Assembly: GCA_900313265.1 (NCBI GenBank)
Contig: OMRN01000173.1
Coordinates: forward strand, 1 to 6,403
Source of the DNA: an uncultured Lachnospiraceae bacterium
GTDB lineage: Bacteria; Bacillota; Clostridia; Lachnospirales; Lachnospiraceae
DNA: 6,403 nucleotides
Reading direction: 5' to 3'
Shown: in pieces, positions 1 through 5,473 of the stretch
Position numbering within the stretch: the first letter of the stretch is position 1
Layout of the letters: each line of letters starts with the position of its first letter
Made by a program: the position numbers and the translations under genes
The notes under the pieces: model-generated
What the model was told of the DNA's origin: nothing
Database searches by the model: none
The model's input: the letters and a program-made list of their open reading frames with translations, nothing else

Positions 1-1190
1 AGCGGTGCGGAGATTTTGCTCTTGTCATTCGCCGTGGCAATCGGATAAACGCCGAATGTCGGAATCATGCATTCCATGTAGTTGTCGGTAAAACCGAGAT
101 TGTCAAGAAGTGTTAAGAGCACATCGGCCGGGTTTCCGTTTCCTTTTCCGGCATTCGCCTTATCAAGTTCGTTGATAATAAAGACCAGATTGGACTGCCC
201 GGATAAAGAGAATGCCTCCATGATGATACCGGGTTTTGCATTCGCATAAACACGGGAGCTTCCGGTTAACTGCTCCGGATCGTTAATCGAGCTCATATCA
301 AGTGTTGTCCACGGAAGTTTTAAAATTCTCGCAACCGCATAGGCAACCTGTGATTTACCGGTTCCTGCGGGCCCCGCGATTAAAAGGCCGTATGCGGGCA
401 GCGTATGCGTACGGTTAATCTGAATCACCGTTTCGATAATTCTCTGCTTTACACTCTCCATCCCGTAGAGTTCCTCATCCAGAATTTTTCTGGCCTCTAC
501 CGGGTCAATCGGAGCAAAATAACTGCTCTTCCACTGAATATTTAACATAAGGGAAAGCGCTCTTTGCGCGTGTCTTCTCTCTTCCGGAGATACTTCATGG
601 GATCTTGCCACCGCAAGATTTCGTCTGGCCCAGAGACGAATGTTTTCGGGAAGCGTATCCCCCGCACAGCTTAAGAAATCCGTAATGCTCTGCACGCTGG
701 TTACCTTCATGTCATCGCCGGTTTCCTCGATATCGTCTTCGTCTTCCTCCCTCGGAGCGGGCGGTTCGCTTTGAAGAAGCCGGCCAATCATAAACTGCAA
801 GAATCCGTCCTCGCTCGAAAGCTTCGTTCCGCCGCCGAACGCCTGCTCACGGATTTTATATACCGCATAGCCTTCTTCGGTATTTTTCCCGGAAAGACGT
901 ACCTTAATCCTGTTTTCACCCAGCCATTTAAGAAGATGAACAAAGCGCGAATCAATACGTAAAATATCCGCACTTTTAACGCCGTCTTCTTCCTCGAATT
1001 CAAAACTGGTTCTCTTATTCGGATTGGTAAAGAATCCGGTGGAATGGTGCTTCCATTCTTTCTCGGAATGGTCAAGTACCATCAGCGGATGGTCCGCATC
1101 CGGCATCTCATTGCGGCTTTCAAAAGTCACATAGGTGCACACCGCATCTTCTTTGCTTACAGGTTCATTCTTAAAATCAAATACCGGCAT
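1..1190 (-). CDS. AAA+ ATPase with Lon-like ATPase module, C-terminus cut by the window edge
   Basis: The reading frame is open from ATG at 1190 to the window edge (396 residues seen). GGAAGG at 1199-1204, 8 nt upstream, supports the start. Residues about 223-254 (FAPIDPVEARKILDEELYG and following) resemble the segment preceding the AAA+ module of Lon proteases. Walker A is GPAGTGKS at 273-280, Walker B is LVFIINELDK at 335-344, and a sensor-1-like IATAND is at 384-389, all in Lon-like order. Walker B has Asn340 where Asp is usual; Glu341, the expected catalytic base, is kept. Residues 1 to about 220 are not recognised as any family and include an acidic linker (about 143-163, with EEDEDDIEE). 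Whether a Lon peptidase domain follows cannot be seen, so this may be a Lon-like protease or a stand-alone remodelling ATPase. It is probably cytoplasmic, as no signal or membrane segment is visible. It is the last visible gene of the operon, 35 nt after the thioredoxin-like gene. AAA+ identity is firm; substrate and role are unknown. Confidence 0.9.
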   Translation of the reverse strand, partial: MPVFDFKNEPVSKEDAVCTYVTFESRNEMPDADHPLMVLDHSEKEWKHHSTGFFTNPNKRTSFEFEEEDGVKSADILRIDSRFVHLLKWLGENRIKVRLSGKNTEEGYAVYKIREQAFGGGTKLSSEDGFLQFMIGRLLQSEPPAPREEDEDDIEETGDDMKVTSVQSITDFLSCAGDTLPENIRLWARRNLAVARSHEVSPEERRHAQRALSLMLNIQWKSSYFAPIDPVEARKILDEELYGMESVKQRIIETVIQINRTHTLPAYGLLIAGPAGTGKSQVAYAVARILKLPWTTLDMSSINDPEQLTGSSRVYANAKPGIIMEAFSLSGQSNLVFIINELDKANAGKGNGNPADVLLTLLDNLGFTDNYMECMIPTFGVYPIATANDKSKISAP

Positions 1191-1198
1191 TTTTTCTT

Positions 1199-1204
1199 CC
1201 TTCC
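1199..1204 (-). promoter_or_regulatory. Ribosome binding site for the Lon-like ATPase gene
   Basis: GGAAGG lies 8 nt before ATG at 1190, in a purine-rich stretch within the 35-nt gap after the thioredoxin-like gene. The gap shows no terminator or promoter. Confidence 0.7.
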
Positions 1205-1225
1205 TTTTTCCAAAGCCTTATCGTA

Positions 1226-1912
1226 TCAATTCAGGGATACTTCGTTATTCTCCCGCTCTTCTTTCAGTTTCTTCACTCTCTCCTTCTCCCAGTCAAGTTC
1301 CATAAGCCTTGAAACCACGCTGTCCATATGAACGAGGAGTTCTTTTCCGTTCATGTCTGTAACGACATCCATAATCTCGCCTTTGCGGTTGATAAAGATA
1401 ACGGCGGGAAGCGTATCAATGTTTAACCCGTCCAGAATTTTCTTTGTTTTATCATCCATCACATACTGCGGATAATTCACATGACCGTTTTCGGCGATGG
1501 CTTTTGCCGCATCCAGCCGTTTTCCCGATAAGACACCGTTCTCATCGTAGATATCCCCGCATACGCCGGCAACATAAGAATAAATCTCATCGTCCCGGTG
1601 TTCGCATTCTTCGGCAAACATGTTCATTTCGCTGATGTAGCGGATGCAGTCTCCGGAATCCGAGTTCCAGATTTCCAGAATCGTAAAATCATACTCTTCC
1701 ATCAGTGCAAAATTCAAAACCGGGTCTTTATCATCAAAAGGCTCCATGGAAATCTCTTTCAGGGCGCCTTCATCCGCTTCCGGTTTGCTTTCCGCTTCGC
1801 TTCTGCCGAATCTCATATAACCGATATACACGCCAAAAAGCACCAGCAGCAGAGCCGCGGCAACAATTCCGACGATTTTTACGATTTTTTTGCCCACGTC
1901 AGTTAACTGCAA
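1226..1912 (-). CDS. Membrane-anchored thioredoxin-fold protein (TlpA/ResA-like) with degenerate SxxC active site
   Basis: The product is 228 residues. One membrane segment (about 11-33) follows a short basic N-terminus, predicting N-in/C-out topology. A charged linker (about 35-60) leads to a thioredoxin-like domain (about 65-205). Two hallmarks support the fold: strand-plus-active-site ILEIWNSDSGDC at 78-89, which aligns with the WxxxCxxC of TlpA/ResA proteins, and the cis-proline segment DTLPAVIFINRKGEI at 166-180. The first active-site cysteine is Ser86 and only Cys89 remains, so ordinary dithiol redox chemistry is unlikely. Cys103 and Cys118 are also present and could substitute or form a disulfide. 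The C-terminus (about 206-228) is a charged, probably helical tail. The start is TTG, 13 nt after GGAGG at 1926-1930. The first 10 nt overlap the 3' end of tcdA, implying translational coupling. A start at GTG (codon 6) is possible but lacks a ribosome site. The fold is fairly secure; the function could be scaffold, chaperone or altered redox protein. Confidence 0.82.
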   Translation of the reverse strand: MQLTDVGKKIVKIVGIVAAALLLVLFGVYIGYMRFGRSEAESKPEADEGALKEISMEPFDDKDPVLNFALMEEYDFTILEIWNSDSGDCIRYISEMNMFAEECEHRDDEIYSYVAGVCGDIYDENGVLSGKRLDAAKAIAENGHVNYPQYVMDDKTKKILDGLNIDTLPAVIFINRKGEIMDVVTDMNGKELLVHMDSVVSRLMELDWEKERVKKLKEERENNEVSLN

Positions 1913-2616
1913 AGATCTTTTATAACCTCCCCGGCCATAATATATCCCATTACCGGCGGAACAAACGATACGGAACCCGGTGTGGCACGCATTTTCCCGC
2001 CGTCTTCTTTGGATATTTCTTCAATGGGTTTGATCGGTTCTTCTTTGGAATAAACGACTTTCAGTTTCTTTATATCACGTTTTTTCAGTTCATGGCGCAT
2101 GACTTTTGCGAGGGGGCAGACACTCGTTTTATAAATATCCGCCACTTCAAAGGCCGAAGGATCCAGCTTATTCCCGGCTCCCATCGCGCTGATTACAGGC
2201 ACTCCCGCCGATGTGGCGCTGACAATCAGTTCTATTTTTGCACTGACCGTATCCACGGCATCCACCACATAATCATAGGCTTTAAAATCAAAGTCGTTCT
2301 TATTCTCCGGCAGGAAGAAGGTATCATAAATCCGGACTACACACGTAGGTGAAATACTCCGAATCCGTTCTTCCATCGCCTTCGTTTTCTTCATCCCTAT
2401 TGTATCATATGTGGCAATAATCTGTCGGTTAATATTGCTTTCGCTTACCGTGTCGAAATCGATTAAATCCAGCTGTCCGATTCCGGCACGTGCGAGTGCT
2501 TCCGCACAGCTTCCTCCCACACCTCCGAGGCCGAAAACCGCCACACGCGAAGAAAAGAGGCGCTCCATGGCCTCTTTCCCTAAAAGTATTTCACTTCTCT
2601 TATGCTGATTATTCAC
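1903..2616 (-). CDS. tcdA: tRNA threonylcarbamoyladenosine dehydratase TcdA
   Basis: This is a 237-residue E1-like/ThiF-fold enzyme. TcdA (also called CsdL/YgdL) uses ATP to dehydrate the t6A at position 37 of ANN-decoding tRNAs to cyclic t6A. Visible hallmarks are the nucleotide-binding glycine loop FGLGGVGGS at 28-36, NINRQ at 61-65, the VDAVDTVSAK strand-helix at 119-127, the family signature MGAGNKLDP at 145-153, and ADIYKTSVCPLAKVMR at 159-174. KKLKVVYSKEEP at 183-194 is also typical. The paired zinc-binding CxxC motifs of MoeB/ThiF are absent, as expected for TcdA. The length is close to that of compact Firmicute TcdA proteins. The start is GTG, 8 nt after GGAGA at 2625-2629; the gene lies 3 nt downstream of the membrane-protein gene and its last 10 nt overlap the next gene. 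It is a cytoplasmic enzyme sitting among envelope genes, so its operon position probably reflects co-expression rather than a shared pathway. Confidence in the family is high. Confidence 0.96.
   Translation of the reverse strand: MNNQHKRSEILLGKEAMERLFSSRVAVFGLGGVGGSCAEALARAGIGQLDLIDFDTVSESNINRQIIATYDTIGMKKTKAMEERIRSISPTCVVRIYDTFFLPENKNDFDFKAYDYVVDAVDTVSAKIELIVSATSAGVPVISAMGAGNKLDPSAFEVADIYKTSVCPLAKVMRHELKKRDIKKLKVVYSKEEPIKPIEEISKEDGGKMRATPGSVSFVPPVMGYIMAGEVIKDLCS
1926..1930 (-). promoter_or_regulatory. Ribosome binding site for the TTG start of the thioredoxin-like gene
   Basis: GGAGG, within GGGGAGG, lies in the last codons of tcdA, 13 nt before TTG at 1912. The spacing is longer than ideal, but no other in-frame start nearby has a better site. 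Coupling through the 10-nt overlap with tcdA could compensate. Confidence 0.6.
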
Positions 2617-2619
2617 GCC

Positions 2620-4179
2620 TTAATTCTCCGTATCGGCAATCATATCCACCAGGCACCATTTGCCGTCGTAGCGGACAAACAGATACGTGCTGTGTGTACT
2701 GTCCACGATATCCTCTCCGGTTCTTGTCAAGTGCATCGGTTTATCGAAGCAGATATGGCAGGAGAAGCAGTCCGGCGTATACTGGATAAACTGGTCCACC
2801 GTCACATTTTCAAACGGCGGATTTTTAAGCGTATGCGCGGAAGTAAACGTAATATCGATTCCGCCGGCCCATCCTTTGGCCAGTCCGTCATAGAACGAAT
2901 CCGGAATCAGGAAATCCCTGACGGTTGCAAGACCGTAACTTCCGCCCGACAAATCCGCTGTATTGAATAAGCTCCATGTTTCGGCGATATTAAGCGCCGT
3001 ATCCTTTAAGTCCTGCGGCATCTCCCCTTCGGTTCCGAATACCGCTGCATAGTTGTTTCCGTCCTTCGTAACCAAAACTTCCTGATTCTCGGGATTGGTC
3101 ACAACAACCGTCGGTTCTGACGAAAGGGAAGGGATTTTATACTGTACCATACTGGGAATGGAAACATATTCGGAAGCATTCTCAAAAAGCTTGATGCTGC
3201 CTTCTTCGCCCGTCAGGTAAGAAGAATCCACACTGACTCCGTTTACGCTGACCGCATATCCTTCCGGTGCGGTAATGTAATAATCCGTCGTATTCGTTTC
3301 CGACGTTAAATCGGCGCTTTTCACTTCCCAGTCCATGATGGTTAAAATACCGAGAATAACGCTCGGATTCACGGCCGTAAGAGTTACTTTGGCAACCGTA
3401 TCTCCGTCCGCTTTAATATCATAGACCGGTTCTTCGGTATTATAGCTCATCGGATCTTTCTCGCAGGTTATCGTTTTGCCCTGTGTCAGGGAAAGAAGCG
3501 TTGATAATTTGACATCTTCGGATTCGAATTTATTACCCGCTTCGGAGACAAATCCTTCCGGTAACTGACCGGCCGCAATTGCCGCGTTAAAATCGTCCAT
3601 GTATTTTTCAATAGCATACGAAGACTGCGATTTCTCGTATTTTTTCAAGGAACGGTCCACGTAGCCTAAGAATATCGCACTGATAATCAAAAGGATGATT
3701 AAATATGCGCCAAGACCGCAGATGATATAAAACCGGGGTTTGGCTTTCATTTTCTTTTTCTTCGATCCGGAACGCGAACGGCTGCTTCTTTCGTCGTAAT
3801 CGCTTCTGATCCTTCTTTCCGGATCCGGTCTTCGGGATGCCCCGGATGATCTTGAAGAATCCGGTCGTCTCTGTGAAGAAGAACGGCTGCCGGATGACGG
3901 ACGTCTGCCGTCGGAAGGTCTGCTTCCCGATGAACTCCGGCCGGAGGAAGAACGCCTTACCGAATCGCTGCGGCTTTCGCCTCCCGTTCTTCGTCCCGAA
4001 GCCGACTCCGAGCGGGAACGGCCCTCGCCGGACGGCCTTCTTCTTTCATAGCCGTAATCATCCAAATCTCTTGATTTTCTGCGTACCTCACCCGAATGTT
4101 CCGGACTTCTGCGTCTTTCGCCGCTTCTGCTGCCGGAGGAGGATCGTCTGCGCTCATCGTAATCTCTGTCCGAGCCCAT
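2620..4179 (-). CDS. Single-pass membrane protein with Arg/Ser-rich cytoplasmic tail and NTF2-like extracytoplasmic region
   Basis: The product is 519 residues. Residues 1 to about 140 are low complexity, with about 37 Arg and 42 Ser plus Asp, Glu, Gly and Pro, and SSGSR occurs at 14-18, 83-87 and 95-99. A lysine cluster (140-147) precedes a membrane helix at about 150-173, which by the positive-inside rule puts the Arg/Ser tail in the cytoplasm and the remaining ~345 residues outside. The outer part begins with an amphipathic stretch (about 185-205). It continues with a middle segment containing YYITAPEGYAVSVNG (300-314), reminiscent of small beta modules in surface proteins, and ends with a C-terminal region (about 395-516) closing in STYLFVRYDGKWCLVDM, a pattern common in NTF2-like domains. 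The overall plan recalls TcaA/YvbJ-type proteins, with the N-terminal zinc ribbon replaced by the Arg/Ser tail; that comparison is inference. ATG is 7 nt after AAAGGAGGT at 4187-4195, which lies within the last codons of the upstream gene. The membrane topology is well supported; the function is unknown. Confidence 0.85.
   Translation of the reverse strand: MGSDRDYDERRRSSSGSRSGERRRSPEHSGEVRRKSRDLDDYGYERRRPSGEGRSRSESASGRRTGGESRSDSVRRSSSGRSSSGSRPSDGRRPSSGSRSSSQRRPDSSRSSGASRRPDPERRIRSDYDERSSRSRSGSKKKKMKAKPRFYIICGLGAYLIILLIISAIFLGYVDRSLKKYEKSQSSYAIEKYMDDFNAAIAAGQLPEGFVSEAGNKFESEDVKLSTLLSLTQGKTITCEKDPMSYNTEEPVYDIKADGDTVAKVTLTAVNPSVILGILTIMDWEVKSADLTSETNTTDYYITAPEGYAVSVNGVSVDSSYLTGEEGSIKLFENASEYVSIPSMVQYKIPSLSSEPTVVVTNPENQEVLVTKDGNNYAAVFGTEGEMPQDLKDTALNIAETWSLFNTADLSGGSYGLATVRDFLIPDSFYDGLAKGWAGGIDITFTSAHTLKNPPFENVTVDQFIQYTPDCFSCHICFDKPMHLTRTGEDIVDSTHSTYLFVRYDGKWCLVDMIADTEN
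2625..2629 (-). promoter_or_regulatory. Ribosome binding site supporting the GTG start of tcdA
   Basis: GGAGA lies 8 nt before GTG at 2616 and is inside the last codons of the upstream membrane-protein gene. No ATG occurs nearby in frame; the next is codon 17, which would cut into the conserved N-terminal helix. Confidence 0.7.
3751..4179 (-). other. Low-complexity Arg/Ser-rich coding segment (residues 1-143)
   Basis: This segment encodes the cytoplasmic tail of the NTF2-like membrane protein. Composition is dominated by Arg and Ser with a net charge of roughly +18 by my count over residues 1-140. Imperfect short motifs recur (SSGSR three times, RRPS/RRPD several times). The DNA is not an exact tandem repeat, so the bias is at protein level. 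Both long plus-strand frames across it are shadows. Confidence 0.85.
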
Positions 4180-4180
4180 T

Positions 4181-5308
4181 TTAGTTACCTCCTTTCGGTT
4201 TTACCGCGAAAGCATCCGGAAGTTTCCAGGATGAATTCTGATAATAGAATGTAACGGAAGTCATTTCATACTCACCGTTATAAACCATGGAAGAAGAACT
4301 TCCACCGTCTAAGTTTGCGGCATTCACCGCATCATAATCCTGCATGATGGCAATTAAATCCGAGGCTGTGGCTCCCAGATGGCCCGCAGTACCGCGGCCG
4401 TCCGTAACAAGAAGAAGAATTGCTCCGTCTTTGCGCTGTCCGATTACGGTTCTCGGATTGGCGCCGCTTCCCTGACCGCCAAGCTGTCTCGGTTCGCCGT
4501 TTATGATAAGCGGAACGAAATGATTATTGGAGTCGGAAGCTTCATCCTGAAATGCCACCGCATCACGGATGCCTTTTTCCGCAACATAATCTTCGAACTG
4601 CTTGCTGTTCATTCCCGTAATTTCATCCACAATCAGAATATTGTCGTTATTCAGTCCGATTACATAAAGACCTGCCAGACCTCCCGGGCTGTTATAGGTA
4701 ATCTGTCCTTCCTGCACAACCACGCCCATGGGCTGACCGCCCGCATTTCCGGTTGAAACGTAAAGACCGCCGTTTACACCGGCAACACCGCCGGCTCCTT
4801 CCACTACGTCAAGCAGTTCTTTTCCGTACTGACTCCACGGATAGGTACTGGCAACACAAACCTGTGAGGGATCCTTGATGATTAGCATTTTTGCAAAAAA
4901 CGAACGTCCGGAAATTTCCTCGATACGAATTCCGTTTTCATCAAAAACCTCACCGGTATCTTTCACATCTTCCGGGTTCTCCGTGGCTTCCACGGTGATT
5001 AGCGAAGCATCCTGCTTCACTTCCATTTTCTGCATGGCATTCGCTTCCACGATTTCCTGAATCTCTTCATCGGAAGCGACCATATGGGCAACGAATTTAA
5101 GCTGTCCGCTCTCCATTAAAGTCGAAATAAGAAGCGTCTTTGTGGACTCGTTCGCTACCATTTTATGAAGCATCAGTCCGATTGTTCCGACAAGTACAAG
5201 CACCGTCATCAAAACGGCAATCAGTACCACAATTGCCACGGAACCGATTTTCTTCAGTATCACGGCAGTAGCCGATTGTTTTCTTTTTTTCTTTCTGTTT
5301 GCAGCCAA
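4181..5308 (-). CDS. Membrane-anchored phosphodiester glycosidase (NAGPA domain) protein
   Basis: The product is about 375 residues from the chosen TTG at 5308. A basic N-terminus (NRKKKRKQ) is followed by one membrane helix (about 21-46), predicting N-in/C-out. A linker of about 125 residues leads to the NAGPA domain. With numbering from the alternative start at 5320 (subtract 4 for the chosen start), its hallmarks are AGVNGG at 180-185, GGQGSGANPRTVIGQ at 281-295, LLVTDGRG at 303-310, GATASDLIAIMQDY at 316-329 and NLDGGSSSSM at 336-345. The family is named after the enzyme that uncovers GlcNAc-1-phosphodiesters on lysosomal enzymes; bacterial members are thought to act on phosphodiester-linked sugars of surface polymers, but the substrate here is unknown. 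Start choice: GGAGG at 5314-5318 sits 5 nt before TTG 5308, whereas a TTG at 5320 has no good ribosome site and would overlap that GGAGG. It is the first gene after the promoter at 5352-5380, and its stop lies 1 nt before the next gene. The family call is secure. Confidence 0.93.
   Translation of the reverse strand: MAANRKKKRKQSATAVILKKIGSVAIVVLIAVLMTVLVLVGTIGLMLHKMVANESTKTLLISTLMESGQLKFVAHMVASDEEIQEIVEANAMQKMEVKQDASLITVEATENPEDVKDTGEVFDENGIRIEEISGRSFFAKMLIIKDPSQVCVASTYPWSQYGKELLDVVEGAGGVAGVNGGLYVSTGNAGGQPMGVVVQEGQITYNSPGGLAGLYVIGLNNDNILIVDEITGMNSKQFEDYVAEKGIRDAVAFQDEASDSNNHFVPLIINGEPRQLGGQGSGANPRTVIGQRKDGAILLLVTDGRGTAGHLGATASDLIAIMQDYDAVNAANLDGGSSSSMVYNGEYEMTSVTFYYQNSSWKLPDAFAVKPKGGN
4187..4195 (-). 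promoter_or_regulatory. Strong ribosome binding site embedded in the end of the NAGPA gene
   Basis: AAAGGAGGT lies 7 nt before the ATG at 4179 and also encodes the Lys-Gly-Gly end of the upstream protein. This layout usually means translational coupling of the two genes. Confidence 0.85.
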
Positions 5309-5313
5309 GGCTT

Positions 5314-5318
5314 CCTCC
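5314..5318 (-). promoter_or_regulatory. Ribosome binding site that decides the start of the NAGPA gene
   Basis: GGAGG followed by AAGCC and then TTG at 5308. If translation began at the upstream in-frame TTG (5320), this ribosome site would fall inside the coding region and the start would have only a weak GGGA 12 nt upstream. The site therefore favours 5308. Confidence 0.7.
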
Positions 5319-5351
5319 AATTATTATTCATTTCCCAAATCACAATTTATA

Positions 5352-5380
5352 ATTATAACATAAAATACATCATTTGCCAA
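5352..5380 (-). promoter_or_regulatory. Sigma-A-type promoter with extended -10 for the five-gene operon
   Basis: On the minus strand TTGGCA (5375-5380) is separated by 17 nt from a perfect TATAAT (5352-5357), and TG one base upstream of the -10 makes it an extended -10. The match to consensus is close and the spacing is optimal. Transcription would start near 5345, giving a leader of about 37 nt before the TTG at 5308. It is the only convincing promoter seen ahead of the operon. Confidence 0.85.
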
Positions 5381-5435
5381 ATCCCGAATGATTTATCCCC
5401 ATATCTTGTGATATTCTTTCCTTTTTGACCCTCCC

Positions 5436-5473
5436 AAAATGATGCGGTATCTTTTCTCTTTTTACCGTCACCA
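5436..5473 (-). terminator. Weak terminator-like hairpin spanning the transglutaminase stop codon
   Basis: TGGTG-A-CGGTA can pair with TACCGCATCA, leaving one bulged A, one G-U pair and a 13-nt purine loop, followed directly by TTTT. The U-tract is short and the loop long, so it is a poor intrinsic terminator; the separate promoter downstream makes some termination here plausible. It may be chance. Confidence 0.3.

Noticed and set aside
788..1075. 95-residue minus-strand frame inside the Lon-like ATPase gene
   Set aside because: It is in a different frame from the continuous ATPase frame, and the translation shows no domain.
1705..2352. 215-residue open frame on the plus strand
   Set aside because: It lies antisense across tcdA and the thioredoxin-like gene, both with clear family motifs. 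Its product is Arg/Phe/His-rich with no recognisable domain.
3837..4184. 115-residue plus-strand open frame opposite the Arg/Ser region
   Set aside because: It is a by-product of the biased codons of the low-complexity tail on the other strand, with no ribosome site or domain.
5352..5363. 12-bp perfect palindrome TTATAATTATAA over the -10 box (about 5347-5358)
   Set aside because: It is explained by the -10 sequence in an AT-rich context; nothing else suggests an operator.
5371..5403. 10-codon frame on the minus strand (ATG at 5403 to TGA at 5371) upstream of the NAGPA gene, as a possible leader peptide
   Set aside because: It overlaps the -35 box and lies upstream of the predicted transcription start, so it would not be on the main transcript.
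5391..5412. Short ATATC/GATAT hairpin downstream of the transglutaminase gene as a terminator
   Set aside because: It is only 5 AT-rich base pairs and is followed by GGGG rather than a U-tract.
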